A stretch of 64,000 nucleotides of DNA. Source: Pseudomonas chlororaphis. Its GTDB lineage: Bacteria; Pseudomonadota; Gammaproteobacteria; Pseudomonadales; Pseudomonadaceae. The notes under the pieces were generated by a model. That model did no database searches. It saw nothing but the letters and a program-made list of their open reading frames with translations, and was not told where the DNA came from. How positions within the stretch are numbered: position 1 is the first letter of the stretch; each line of letters opens with the position of its first letter. The stretch is taken from NCBI RefSeq assembly GCF_003731765.1, contig NZ_MOAL01000004.1, positions 558,001 to 622,000 on the forward strand, written 5' to 3'. This document shows positions 1 through 8,449 of this stretch, piece by piece. A program made the position numbers and the translations under genes.

Positions 1-1311
1 CACCGTTATGAGCGCGGAGTGGATTGGCAGCTCGCCCGTGAAGCCATGGAGCGTGCCACTGGCCTGCTGCTGGACATCACTGGCGGGGAAGCCGGTCCGA
101 TTATTGAGACGGTGAGTGAGCAACATCTGCCGTCCATCGCACCGATCACGCTGCGCGCCGAGCGCGTGACTCAGATGCTGGGTCTGGAAATCGAAAGCGC
201 GGAAATCGAGCGGCTGCTCAGTGCCCTGGGCCTGGCGATTACTGTGGATGGGGCAGGGCAATGGCGTGTTGAAGTGCCAAGCCATCGCTTCGATATCAGT
301 CTTGAAGTCGACCTGATCGAAGAGCTGGCCCGTCTCTACGGCTACAACCGCTTGCCGGTTCGTTACCCACAAGCACGCTTGGCTCCACAGGCCAAGGCTG
401 AAGCCCGTAGCGATCTGCCGGTGCTGCGCCGTCTGCTGGTGGCTCGCGGTTACCAGGAAGCAATTACCTACAGCTTCATCGATCCCAAGCAATTCGAATT
501 GTTCAGCCCGGGCGTCGAGCCGCTGCTACTGGCCAACCCGATTTCCAATGACATGGCTGCCATGCGTTCGTCGTTGTGGCCGGGCCTGGTCAAGGCACTG
601 CAGCACAACCTCAATCGCCAGCAGGATCGTGTCCGCCTGTTCGAAAGCGGCCTGCGTTTTGTCGGCCAGTTGGAAGGCCTGAAGCAAGAGCCGATGCTGG
701 CCGGTGTCGTTTGCGGCAGTCGTTTGCCTGAAGGCTGGGCTCAAGGTCGCGACGCGGTGGACTTCTTTGACGTCAAGGCTGATGTGGAAGCAGTGCTGGG
801 CTTTGCCGGTGCACTGGACTCCTTCACCTTCTCGCCAGGTAAACACCCGGCGCTGCACCCAGGACAAACTGCGCGCATCGAGCGTGAAGGCCGTTTGGTT
901 GGTTACGTCGGCGCGATTCACCCTGAACTGTCGAAAACCCTCGGTCTTGATCGCCCGGTGTTTGTATTCGAACTGGTTCTGGCTGAAGTCGCCCTGGGCA
1001 AAATGCCGAAGTTCCACGAACTGTCGCGCTTCCCAGAAGTACGCCGCGACCTGGCCCTGTTGGCCGATCGTGACGTTGCAGCCAGCGCCGTGCTTGACGT
1101 GATTCGTGAAAACGCCGGTGAGTGGCTGACCGACCTCAGGCTATTTGACGTGTATCAGGGTAAAGGTATTGATCCACATAGAAAAAGCCTTGCAGTTGGC
1201 TTGACCTGGCAGCATCCATCGCGCACTCTTAATGACGATGAGGTGAACTCCACTACGCAAAATATCCTCACCTCGCTCGAACAAAGGTTGAACGCCACGT
1301 TAAGGAAGTGA
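1..1311 (+). CDS. pheT: Phenylalanyl-tRNA synthetase beta subunit, 3' part
   Basis: C-terminal 436 residues of the beta chain of phenylalanyl-tRNA synthetase, which charges tRNA-Phe in the cytoplasm as an alpha2-beta2 enzyme. The frame is open from the first base of the window, so the 5' end lies outside. The B5 DNA-binding-like domain, the pseudo-catalytic core and a C-terminal anticodon-binding FDX-ACB domain (LSRFPEVRRDLAL onward) are recognisable. The stop is followed three bases later by ihfA, the usual Pseudomonas and E. coli operon order. Nothing is odd about it; it marks the chromosomal left flank of the island. Confidence 0.97.
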   Translation, partial: HRYERGVDWQLAREAMERATGLLLDITGGEAGPIIETVSEQHLPSIAPITLRAERVTQMLGLEIESAEIERLLSALGLAITVDGAGQWRVEVPSHRFDISLEVDLIEELARLYGYNRLPVRYPQARLAPQAKAEARSDLPVLRRLLVARGYQEAITYSFIDPKQFELFSPGVEPLLLANPISNDMAAMRSSLWPGLVKALQHNLNRQQDRVRLFESGLRFVGQLEGLKQEPMLAGVVCGSRLPEGWAQGRDAVDFFDVKADVEAVLGFAGALDSFTFSPGKHPALHPGQTARIEREGRLVGYVGAIHPELSKTLGLDRPVFVFELVLAEVALGKMPKFHELSRFPEVRRDLALLADRDVAASAVLDVIRENAGEWLTDLRLFDVYQGKGIDPHRKSLAVGLTWQHPSRTLNDDEVNSTTQNILTSLEQRLNATLRK

Positions 1312-1314
1312 CGT

Positions 1315-1617
1315 ATGGGGGCTCTGACGAAAGCTGAAATGGCCGAACGTCTCTACGAAGAGCTAGGCCTGAACAAACGTGAGGCCAAGGAATTGGTCGA
1401 ACTGTTTTTTGAAGAAATCAGGCATGCTCTCGAAGATAACGAACAGGTCAAATTGTCCGGTTTCGGTAACTTCGACCTTCGGGATAAGCGTCAGCGGCCT
1501 GGCCGCAACCCGAAAACGGGAGAAGAAATCCCGATCACGGCTCGCCGTGTGGTCACCTTTCGTCCAGGGCAGAAGTTGAAGGCCCGAGTTGAGGCTTATG
1601 CTGGAACCAAGTCATAA
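1315..1617 (+). CDS. ihfA: Integration host factor alpha subunit
   Basis: A 100-residue subunit of the heterodimeric DNA-bending protein IHF, a nucleoid protein also needed by many site-specific integrases. It has the HU/IHF fold with the [14 protein letters not shown] arm segment that inserts into the minor groove. The start ATG follows an AAGGAAG ribosome site by a few bases and lies immediately after pheT, so it is co-transcribed. The 3' end overlaps the next gene by 20 bases. Length and sequence match Pseudomonas IhfA. Confidence 0.98.
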   Translation: MGALTKAEMAERLYEELGLNKREAKELVELFFEEIRHALEDNEQVKLSGFGNFDLRDKRQRPGRNPKTGEEIPITARRVVTFRPGQKLKARVEAYAGTKS

Positions 1618-1954
1618 CGACGAGCTGCCGGTTATTCCAGGCAAACGCTACTTCACCATTGGTGAAGTCAGCGAGCTCTGTGCGGTAAAACCGCATGTGC
1701 TGCGTTATTGGGAGCAGGAGTTTCCTCAACTCAACCCTGTGAAGCGCCGCGGAAATCGCCGGTATTATCAGCGCCAAGATGTGCTGATGATCCGGCAGAT
1801 CCGCGCGCTGCTTTATGATCAGGGGTTCACCATCGGTGGTGCGCGGTTGCGTCTCTCCGGTGATGAGGCCAAAGACGATACCACCCAGTACAAACAACTG
1901 ATCCGTCAGATGATCTCCGAGTTGGAGGACGTGCTGGTGGTGCTGAAGAAGTGA
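1598..1954 (+). CDS. MerR-family transcriptional regulator
   Basis: A 118-residue protein with an N-terminal MerR-type winged helix-turn-helix ([25 protein letters not shown]) and a short C-terminal helical tail. It lacks the metal-binding cysteines of metal sensors. It is the small MerR protein that always follows ihfA in Pseudomonas; its target is not known to me. The ATG at 1598 inside the end of ihfA was chosen because [11 protein letters not shown] is the usual N-terminus of the family and the genes are translationally coupled. Confidence 0.93.
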   Translation: MLEPSHNDELPVIPGKRYFTIGEVSELCAVKPHVLRYWEQEFPQLNPVKRRGNRRYYQRQDVLMIRQIRALLYDQGFTIGGARLRLSGDEAKDDTTQYKQLIRQMISELEDVLVVLKK

Positions 1955-1972
1955 TGAAAGGTATTTAAATAC

Positions 1973-2001
1973 TTCCACATTTCAAAAGCTTGCGGTATAT
2001 T
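1973..2001 (+). promoter_or_regulatory. Putative promoter of tRNA-Pro
   Basis: A TTCCAC box and a TATATT box are separated by exactly 17 bases, about 43 bases upstream of the mature tRNA 5' end. This fits a sigma-70 promoter with a short leader. The -35 box is weak; no other candidate is better placed. Confidence 0.4.
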
Positions 2002-2043
2002 CCTCAGCGCTTCGTAAGGAGCGATACAAGTTTAACGCCTAGT

Positions 2044-2120
2044 CGGGGCGTAGCGCAGTCCGGTAGCGCACTAGCATGGGGTGCTAGGGGTCGAGTGTTC
2101 GAATCACTCCGTCCCGACCA
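2044..2120 (+). tRNA. tRNA-Pro (anticodon GGG)
   Basis: A 77-base cloverleaf with acceptor stem CGGGGCG/CGTCCCG, discriminator A and encoded CCA. The anticodon arm is CTAGC-ATGGGGT-GCTAG, giving anticodon GGG (reads CCC/CCU proline codons). The T arm contains GTTCGAATC. This tRNA after ihfA-MerR is a frequent integration target of islands in Pseudomonas. Its 3' end points towards the ICE, and the gene is intact, as expected if the element restored the 3' end on insertion. Confidence 0.97.
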
Positions 2121-2136
2121 TATTTTTCAATGATTT

Positions 2137-2164
2137 AGCCCAATCTTCACCGGTTGGGCTTTTT
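2137..2164 (+). terminator. Rho-independent terminator of tRNA-Pro
   Basis: Stem AGCCCAA/TTGGGCT around a 10-base loop, followed by a run of T, 17 bases after the tRNA CCA end. Confidence 0.8.
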
Positions 2165-2177
2165 CATGTCTGAAAAA

Positions 2178-2200
2178 ATACTCCCACATTTACTCCCACG
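2178..2200. repeat. Tandem ACTCCCAC motif next to the tRNA; possible attachment-site vestige
   Basis: The octamer TACTCCCAC occurs twice, 12 bases apart, just beyond the tRNA terminator. From general knowledge, tRNA-targeted tyrosine integrase genes often end here and leave such sequences; this is inference. No integrase reading frame is preserved between here and 2670. Confidence 0.3.
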
Positions 2201-2315
2201 GATATTCTGGATCTAGGTAGCTTTGGTATCTCAAGGGCTGTGAGCTAGCGACAGCTTTGGCACTATCTCGCGCCAGCTTTGGCGCAAGCAGCAACGATGT
2301 GTGTTATTTGAAATC

Positions 2316-2336
2316 AGGACCTTCGGGTCCTTTTTT
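2316..2336 (+). terminator. Rho-independent terminator without an upstream gene
   Basis: Hairpin AGGACC-TTCG-GGTCC(T) followed by six T residues. No coding region precedes it in the island junction, so it is a leftover of a lost gene or the landing site of the intron-like segment that follows directly. Confidence 0.7.
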
Positions 2337-2338
2337 CG

Positions 2339-2560
2339 GTGCGCCCAGCATGGGCGCAATCTTGTGGCTAAAAATCCCGCCGGAATGCAAAGCCAGGCAA
2401 CAGGCGAAAGATGTGATTCATCTCTGTCGTGGAGACGCAAAGCAAGCGGCTGAGAGCTCTAGCCCAACAACGGTGGCCGCTGAACCTGTGACTGCCTGGA
2501 AGCAGGCTACGTGTACGATCCGGGGAGCCTTCGACACCAGCTAGTGGTCTTGGGCATCTT
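2339..2560 (+). mobile_element. Possible 5' remnant of a group II intron
   Basis: Immediately after the terminator T-tract the sequence reads GTGCGCCCAGCATGGGCGC, which has the GTGCG 5' consensus of bacterial group II introns and a perfect 7-bp first stem (2341-2357). Group IIC introns are known to insert right behind terminator hairpins, which is the arrangement here. No reverse transcriptase or domain V/VI is visible before the next gene at 2670, so at most a 5' fragment is left. The 3' limit given is arbitrary. This is recognition from memory, not an alignment. Confidence 0.35.
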
Positions 2561-2599
2561 GATCCTAGCTCTAGCATGTGACGGGCATACTGATAGCCA

Positions 2600-2628
2600 T
2601 TTACCATCGGCATGGTGGCAGTTATCCT
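2600..2628 (+). promoter_or_regulatory. Putative promoter of the plus-strand defence operon
   Basis: TTTACC and TATCCT hexamers are spaced by 17 bases and lie about 40 bases upstream of the first start codon (2670), which has an AAAGGA ribosome site. Sequence resemblance only. Confidence 0.35.
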
Positions 2629-2669
2629 GAATACACGAGAACAGCCGGTTGTTATTTCAGGGAAAGGAT

Positions 2670-5000
2670 ATGAAGGACGTCATTGGCTTTTTTGCTTACG
2701 CGTCAACGCCTGCCGAGATAGGGCAAACCATTGAGAGTGCTGTTGCTACCAGCTCAAGAACCAATACGAAAACGGTTGTGTCTACCTGGAGGGCCTTGGA
2801 CATCGTCGGTCACTTCATCTCTGACGAAGTGCTGGCAGGTATTGATGCAGCCGATTTCCTGGTTGCTGACATCAGTGAGCTAAATTTCAACGTCACGTAT
2901 GAAATTGGCTACGCCCTTGGTAAATCAAAGCGCGTTCTGCTTGTCAAAAACAAAAGCCTTCAGTCGCAGGGGTTGAAAATTTCAGACGTCGGTATTTTTG
3001 ACACCCTTGGGTTTCAGGAATACCAGAATTCGCCTGAGCTGAGCGGTTTTTTGAACAACGCATCAGCCTGGAAATCGATTGACGTGTCTGCTGCGCTCAA
3101 TCTCAAAGCACCGGTTTACTTGTTGTATACACCGCACAAAACCGACTGGTCGACACGCATCACCTCGAGGATCAAAAAGGCAGGTTTCATCTTCCGCAAC
3201 TTTGATCCAAACGAAACTCCCAGGCTTTCGGCCTATGACGCGATCAATCAGGTCGCACAATCCTATGGGGTTGTGGTTCCGTTGCTATCTACTGGGGCGA
3301 CAGGAGCAGCCATCCACAACATGCGAGCCGCCTTCATTGCTGGTTTGGCCGATGGCATGGGCAAGGCGATGTGCATTCTTCAGTCAGGCGATGATCCGGT
3401 CCCAGTGGATTACCGAGACTTTGTCCAGGTCACCTACCATCCGAATGATGTTAACCGCGCCATTGAGGTGTTTGCGTCCGATGTGACCCAAGCGTTTCAG
3501 CAGCTTGAGGCTTCCGGCGCGAAACCCGAGCGGTCATTCATCAAAAAGCTCAATCTCGGTGCGACCTCAGCCGAGAACGAAATGCGGGATCTCGAACGTT
3601 ATTATCTGGAGACCGATCAGTTTCTGAAATCGTTGCGTGGCGAGGCGCATTTGGTCGTCGGTCGTAAGGGGTCTGGAAAATCAGCCATCTTTCTTCAAAT
3701 CAGGGATGCCGAGCGCGACAAGAACCGAAACAAAAATATCGTTTTGGATTTGAAGCCAGACGGCTACAAGCTCATCAAATTCAAAGAACGCATCCTTCAG
3801 TTTCTTGCCGAAGGCACCTACCAGCACACGATCACCGCATTTTGGGAGTACGTGCTACTGCTGGAAATTTGCTACAAGATTTTGGAAAAAGACAAACAGC
3901 GTCACATCCATGATCATCGGCTGTATGAAGGCTATCGCGAGCTCGCCGAGCTGTATCGGGGAGAAGATTACGATTCAGAAGGCGATTTTTCCGAGCGTAT
4001 GTCGATGCTCATGGAGAAAATCTACTCCGAATACCAATCCAAATACGGTTCAACCGAAAGCGTCAATCTGAGCTCATTCGAAGTGACCGAGCTCCTGTAC
4101 AAACATGACGTCAAGCAACTCAAACAGAAACTGGGACGTTACCTTGAGAACAAGCAGGTGCTATGGCTTCTCTTCGACAATATTGATAATGGCTGGCCAA
4201 CGTCCGGACTGAAGCATGAAGACCTGCTCATGGTCAGAGCTTTGATCGACGCTACGCGAAAGATTGAGCGTCAGTTCAGCAGCGACAACATCAAGGTGCG
4301 CTCGGTAGTGTTTCTGCGCAACGACGTCTACGAGCTGCTGGTCAAGGAGACGTCTGACCGCGGCAAGGAAGCCAGTGTAGTGCTGGATTGGACGGATTCT
4401 GACTTGTTACGCGAGCTCGTTCGTTTGCGAATCGTGTCCAACGGTCTTGAAGAAGACCTGGACTTCAAGTCGGCCTGGCTGCGGCTTTTTGTAAGCCATT
4501 ACAAGGGCGAGGAAACGTCTCAGTTTCTGATAGAGCGTTCCTTGATGAGACCACGCTTTCTCTTGAACCTGATCAACCATTGCAAGAGCTTTGCCATCAA
4601 CCTCAACCACGAAATTATCGAAGGCAGCGACATAGAGAAGGGCATCGCGGCCTATTCAGCGGATCTGCTGCGCGATATTGGCTACGAGCTTCAGGACGTG
4701 TCCGATGAGACTGATGGCCTTCTCTACGCTTTCGTCGCATCATCCGCCGATCTTTCTGAGCAGCAGGTGATGGATACTCTCCTTAAATCTGGACTTGATC
4801 GGGAGAAGGCAAGTCGCGCGGTAGATCTGCTGCTTTGGTATGGATTCCTGGGCATTCGAATCAACTCGGATGATCCTAAGTTTATTTACGATTTTAGCTA
4901 CAACAAAGCGCTCATGGACGGGGTTAAGAAAAACTCGAACCAAGCGGTCAGTCTTGTGATTAACCAGGCGTTTTGGCCAGCATTGATGATCAACCAATAA
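2670..5000 (+). CDS. NDT/TIR-like domain protein fused to a P-loop ATPase (Sll1717-like)
   Basis: A 776-residue protein with three parts. Residues 1-135 form a nucleoside 2-deoxyribosyltransferase (NDT)-like fold with the signature DISELNFNVTYEIGYALG, where E78 matches the NDT catalytic glutamate. Residues about 147-275 form a second Rossmann-like, TIR/NDT-type domain. Residues about 300-776 are a P-loop ATPase with Walker A GRKGSGKS (331-338) and a Walker B-like LLFDNIDNGW, resembling Sll1717-type ATPases related to KAP/STAND proteins. A likely role is a nucleotide- or NAD-handling immune sensor with an ATPase switch; this is inferred. It is first in a plus-strand operon ending in a membrane effector. 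The start at 2670 has an AAAGGA site; an upstream in-frame start at 2649 lacks one. Confidence 0.8.
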   Translation: MKDVIGFFAYASTPAEIGQTIESAVATSSRTNTKTVVSTWRALDIVGHFISDEVLAGIDAADFLVADISELNFNVTYEIGYALGKSKRVLLVKNKSLQSQGLKISDVGIFDTLGFQEYQNSPELSGFLNNASAWKSIDVSAALNLKAPVYLLYTPHKTDWSTRITSRIKKAGFIFRNFDPNETPRLSAYDAINQVAQSYGVVVPLLSTGATGAAIHNMRAAFIAGLADGMGKAMCILQSGDDPVPVDYRDFVQVTYHPNDVNRAIEVFASDVTQAFQQLEASGAKPERSFIKKLNLGATSAENEMRDLERYYLETDQFLKSLRGEAHLVVGRKGSGKSAIFLQIRDAERDKNRNKNIVLDLKPDGYKLIKFKERILQFLAEGTYQHTITAFWEYVLLLEICYKILEKDKQRHIHDHRLYEGYRELAELYRGEDYDSEGDFSERMSMLMEKIYSEYQSKYGSTESVNLSSFEVTELLYKHDVKQLKQKLGRYLENKQVLWLLFDNIDNGWPTSGLKHEDLLMVRALIDATRKIERQFSSDNIKVRSVVFLRNDVYELLVKETSDRGKEASVVLDWTDSDLLRELVRLRIVSNGLEEDLDFKSAWLRLFVSHYKGEETSQFLIERSLMRPRFLLNLINHCKSFAINLNHEIIEGSDIEKGIAAYSADLLRDIGYELQDVSDETDGLLYAFVASSADLSEQQVMDTLLKSGLDREKASRAVDLLLWYGFLGIRINSDDPKFIYDFSYNKALMDGVKKNSNQAVSLVINQAFWPALMINQ

Positions 5001-5260
5001 TCTAAAAATCATCTGCCGGACGGTAGGAATAGCCCCATTGTCTGCTTTAGCCGCCGTTGGCCTGACAGACCTCAAAAGAATGCTCTGTGTGCGTCGCACG
5101 ATTCAGATTTGCCCTTTTTGCCGGAGATCGAATTCGCAGTTGCTTCATATCTTTCCAGGGCTCATTGATGAGCCTTGCATGGGCTTAGCTTGTGCACGAA
5201 CAGGATCGATAGACCGCTGCGATTTTGATCAAACATTTTTGCGAGTAAGAGATCGCTGTG

Positions 5261-6514
5261 ATGAAGTTATGCTTTGTCGTAATGGGGTATGGCAAGAAAA
5301 CCGAGTATGAGTCTGGTCGCACGCTCGACCTGAATGCAACGTACGAAACGATTATCGAGCCCGCTGTCACCAGCCGCGGCTTACGCTGCGTTCGGGCTGA
5401 CGAGATCATGCAGTCGGGGCTTATCGACGTAAAAATGTACGACCTGCTGCTCAGGGCTGATCTGGTCATAGCCGATATTTCAACGGGAAACGTAAACGCT
5501 GTCTACGAACTGGGAGTACGTCACGCGCTGAGACCGAATTCGACCATCGTCATGAGCGAGGACAAGGGCAAGCTGTACTTTGACCTCAATCACATCAGCA
5601 CCTTCCAGTATTCGCATTTTGGTGAAGACATTCTTGCACGTGAGGCGCGGCGCGCCACCGAGGCCCTGGGTAACCTGATTGAGGCCGTGATGGCCGCCCA
5701 AGCTATCGACAGTCCGGTTTATACGTTCCTGCCGGGGTTGCGCTCGCCGAGGATGTCGGATGAAGAGTTTGAAGAGTTGGTCGATGAAGCAGAGGCCGCT
5801 CAACAACGACTTTTTCATCACATGCGCGAAGGTGAAAAGTTGATGCGGCAGAGTCAACATCATGCTGCCAGCGTAGAGTTTGCTGCTGCAAGGGATATGA
5901 AGCCTGGCGAGCCTGATATTTTGCAAAAGCTTGCACTGAGCACCTATAAGTCAAAGATTCCTGATGAGCTCGCCGCGCTGCGAGCAGCCGTGGAAGTGCT
6001 TAGCCCCCTAAATCCTGAAAGCTCGAATGACCCCGAGACTGTTGGCATCGCGGGAGCGATCGTCAAGCGAATCTGGCTGCTTGAGGGTGACAGAGCTTCA
6101 CTTGACTCAGCCATTGCTTTTTATCGCCGAGGCTTTGAGGTTAAGCGTGACTATTACAACGGCGAAAACCTTGCGTTGTGCTTCGAGTTTCGAGCTCAAA
6201 TACAAACAGAAGACGCGGAGAGAATGTTCGACTTCATGTGCGCGCAGAAAATCCGTGAAGCGATTTTGAGGATTCTGTTGCCTGTGCTGGAGTCTCCCGA
6301 CTTCATTGAACGCAGCGACAGACGCTGGGTGTATGCGACTTTGGCCAACTGCTATTTTGCGGCCGGAGATGCCACGCAAGCCGAGACGTTCGAGAATCAT
6401 TTTATGGGAGCCTTCATTGCTCAATGGGAGGTTGATACTTATCAGGCGGGCAAAAGTCACGTGTTAGCAACCCGAGAGAAACGGCTCGCAGCGCTGGCCC
6501 CGGCTCAGCACTAA
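5261..6514 (+). CDS. NDT-like domain protein with TRAFs-binding/TPR-like C-terminus (DUF4071-like)
   Basis: A 417-residue protein. Residues 1-135 have the NDT-like fold with DISTGNVNAVYELG (E83 at the catalytic position). The rest is helical and TPR-like, resembling the TRAFs-binding/DUF4071 region known from the N-terminal part of eukaryotic ASK1-type MAP3 kinases and found in bacterial conflict operons. It probably couples nucleotide or NAD processing to a protein-interaction scaffold; that is inference. It lies 260 bp after the ATPase gene and 46 bp before the TIR gene. ATG 5261 is preferred over the GTG one codon upstream. The intervening 260 bp hold no gene I can support. Confidence 0.75.
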   Translation: MKLCFVVMGYGKKTEYESGRTLDLNATYETIIEPAVTSRGLRCVRADEIMQSGLIDVKMYDLLLRADLVIADISTGNVNAVYELGVRHALRPNSTIVMSEDKGKLYFDLNHISTFQYSHFGEDILAREARRATEALGNLIEAVMAAQAIDSPVYTFLPGLRSPRMSDEEFEELVDEAEAAQQRLFHHMREGEKLMRQSQHHAASVEFAAARDMKPGEPDILQKLALSTYKSKIPDELAALRAAVEVLSPLNPESSNDPETVGIAGAIVKRIWLLEGDRASLDSAIAFYRRGFEVKRDYYNGENLALCFEFRAQIQTEDAERMFDFMCAQKIREAILRILLPVLESPDFIERSDRRWVYATLANCYFAAGDATQAETFENHFMGAFIAQWEVDTYQAGKSHVLATREKRLAALAPAQH

Positions 6515-6560
6515 CCGTTTGAGGTTATCCAACCAACGACTTCAAGAAAGGAACAGCGAA

Positions 6561-7040
6561 ATGGGGTTGCCCAGAACATTCGTCGGCTTCAGCAGCACAG
6601 ACCGCCACATGTATGAGCTGATGGGGGCGTGGAAGAAAAACACTCGGATCGATTTTGATTTCGCCGACTGCCAGTTGAACATGGCGTTGAACTCGGAAGA
6701 CGAGGATTACATCAAGCGCAAATGCCGGGAAAGGATTGATATGGCCGGCACCTTCGCACTGCTGATTGGCAGGGACACGCGTTCGAAACACAAATACGTG
6801 CGTTGGGAGATACAGGTAGCGATAGAGAAGGGGTGCAAGCTCATCGGCATTAATCTGGACGGAGCCCGCCAGGTGAATGCTGATCTTTGCCCACCCATCC
6901 TGCAGGACGTCGGGGCAGTATTCATCCCGTATTCCCCTGCCATTATTGCTCATGCCCTGGCGAACCCCACGGCAAGTGAGCGTGGCAACTATTTCTATCA
7001 GCCAGCCGTGTATCAAAAGCTCGGCTATGAGGTTCCTTGA
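6561..7040 (+). CDS. ThsB-like TIR domain protein
   Basis: A 159-residue single-domain protein of the TIR-like family of Thoeris ThsB (formerly DUF1863/MTH538). It begins with RTFVGFSSTDRHMYELM and carries SKHKYVRWEIQVAIEKG, whose glutamate is the conserved TIR catalytic position, preceded by DYIKRKCRERI. ThsB proteins use NAD+ to make cyclic-ADP-ribose-type signals on phage infection that switch on an effector. Its stop overlaps the start of the next gene (TGATG), which encodes a membrane protein, so a signal-effector pair is likely. An AAAGGAAC ribosome site precedes ATG 6561. Confidence 0.82.
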   Translation: MGLPRTFVGFSSTDRHMYELMGAWKKNTRIDFDFADCQLNMALNSEDEDYIKRKCRERIDMAGTFALLIGRDTRSKHKYVRWEIQVAIEKGCKLIGINLDGARQVNADLCPPILQDVGAVFIPYSPAIIAHALANPTASERGNYFYQPAVYQKLGYEVP

Positions 7041-7903
7041 TGCAGAGTTCTGATTTCCCTGGTCTCTATCAGGCCGCCGATGAGCTGTCGGGTTCCGCTC
7101 AGAAGCATTTTCTTGCCGCGCTGCTCACTAACCTGGCGCTGTTGGTGGCCGCCGCAATCGTCTCCGTTATCAATTACCCTCACTGGGGTGCAGCGGCCCT
7201 GCAGGCGGCTCTTTTAGCCGGCGCATTAGCCAGCTCTGTGTATCTGGCGACACAGAGGCCTGAGCGGCTTTGGTATTCGGGGCGTGCCGTCGCAGAATCA
7301 ATCAAAACCATGGTGTGGCGCTACGTGTCCCGCGCCGAGCCTTTTCATGAAAGCGACGAGGCGGCCAAGAAGCATTTGCTGGCAAAGCTTACGCAAGTGG
7401 TTGAGCAAAACCCAGGCGTGTCGAACAAGCTGCTCACGCATCTGCCGGCCCAGCAGATTACACACAAGATGAAGCTGATAAGGGCTGGTGATTTCGAAAC
7501 CCGGCGCGATACGTACATCGAATTCCGGATCAACGACCAACTGGGATGGTATTCACGTAAAGCTAACTTCAACGCCCAGGCCGCCAAGTATTTCTTCATT
7601 GTATTGATCTCCGTTAACGCCATCGCTTTTGGATGTGCGCTGATCAAGATAGCCAACGTGGAATACCAATACTTTCCGACTGACGTGCTGATCGCTGTTG
7701 CAGCAAGCATTCTGGCGTGGATGCAGGCAAAACGCTTCACTGAGCTATCGGCGTCTTACGCACTTACTGCGCATGAGATCACGCTTATCCGTGAACAGGC
7801 CGATGAGCTGAAAAAAGATGAGCATTTGTCGACATTTGTAGGTGACGCCGAGAACGCGTTTTCTCGCGAGCACACCCAGTGGGAGGCAAGGAAGGACAAT
7901 TGA
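7040..7903 (+). CDS. SLATT/DUF4231-like four-helix membrane protein, likely effector
   Basis: A 287-residue protein with two pairs of membrane helices: about residues 25-46 and 50-68, then about 180-203 and 212-228, with a hydrophilic segment between and a charged C-terminal helix. The pattern and sequence fit the DUF4231/SLATT group, 2-TM modules associated with TIR, SLOG and SMODS systems and proposed as pore-forming effectors. The start ATG overlaps the TIR stop codon (TGATG), so translation is coupled. In Thoeris logic it would take the place of ThsA and open or disrupt the inner membrane when it senses the TIR product; this role is inferred. Confidence 0.72.
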   Translation: MQSSDFPGLYQAADELSGSAQKHFLAALLTNLALLVAAAIVSVINYPHWGAAALQAALLAGALASSVYLATQRPERLWYSGRAVAESIKTMVWRYVSRAEPFHESDEAAKKHLLAKLTQVVEQNPGVSNKLLTHLPAQQITHKMKLIRAGDFETRRDTYIEFRINDQLGWYSRKANFNAQAAKYFFIVLISVNAIAFGCALIKIANVEYQYFPTDVLIAVAASILAWMQAKRFTELSASYALTAHEITLIREQADELKKDEHLSTFVGDAENAFSREHTQWEARKDN

Positions 7904-7925
7904 CAGCGCCTCGCGCGCGAAACGA

Positions 7926-7980
7926 CTACCGGCAGGAATAGGGCGCTAATTTCAGAAGCTAAACACCTTCCTGCCGGCAG
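7926..7980. terminator. Bidirectional hairpin between the two convergent defence operons
   Basis: Arms CTACCGGCAGGAA (7926-7938) and TTCCTGCCGGCAG (7968-7980) pair at 12 of 13 positions around a 29-base loop, exactly between the stop codons at 7903 and 7982. It has no long T-tract, so termination is inferred from position. Confidence 0.55.
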
Positions 7981-7981
7981 C

Positions 7982-8449
7982 TTATTTGAGCTCGTCGGAA
8001 AGCTTCGACCAAGGCACCGTTTTGATCTTGTGTTCTGACACCCATTTAGGCTCAGTTCCGCTGAACTGCTTACCGGAATGTACAGCTACAACCTTCTTGC
8101 CAAGCTCTAAGCTCTTTTCCACCTCCCATTTCACCCACTTGCTCTGGGCAGTGTCCTTGGAAATGAAGACCACAGTGATAGAGGAGCGGTTGATGCGCTC
8201 GGCGATCTTGCGCTTGATGTACTCCGCCTGTTCACTGTCGTAGGGTTCGCGGACTGAATGATCATTGAACTCGATGTCGTTGTTATCGTTTTTTGCCTGT
8301 CCCCTGAGCAGATTGACCTCAGCCATGTCCTCGGTGGCAAAACTGATGAACACGTTGCGCTTGCCCTCATTTAGAGCAGCCTTGGCTTTTTGCTCCAGAG
8401 ACCTGACATCACCGAGTCGGCTCCATCCACCTGTGCTGCTACCGCCCAT
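7982..8449 (-). CDS. ThsB-like TIR protein with Gly/Ser-rich N-terminus
   Basis: A 155-residue protein of the ThsB/MTH538 TIR family: RNVFISFATED opens the domain, AEYIKRKIAERI and SKWVKWEVEKSLELG follow, with E109 at the catalytic position. Unlike the TIR protein at 6561 it has a 30-residue N-terminal extension beginning MGGSSTGGWSRLGD. The only good ribosome site (GAGG) lies nine bases before ATG 8449 and six before ATG 8452, and directly abuts ATG 8458, so the first in-frame ATG is unlikely to be used. It overlaps the end of the QueC-like gene by about ten bases and is the last gene of its operon. The glycine-rich start next to a QueC enzyme resembles defence proteins modified at their N-terminus; that link is inferred. 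Confidence 0.82.
   Translation of the reverse strand: MGGSSTGGWSRLGDVRSLEQKAKAALNEGKRNVFISFATEDMAEVNLLRGQAKNDNNDIEFNDHSVREPYDSEQAEYIKRKIAERINRSSITVVFISKDTAQSKWVKWEVEKSLELGKKVVAVHSGKQFSGTEPKWVSEHKIKTVPWSKLSDELK

Noticed and set aside
5038..5310. Plus-strand frame between the first two defence genes
   Set aside because: Overlaps the start of the NDT-TRAFs gene and has no recognisable domain despite several cysteines.
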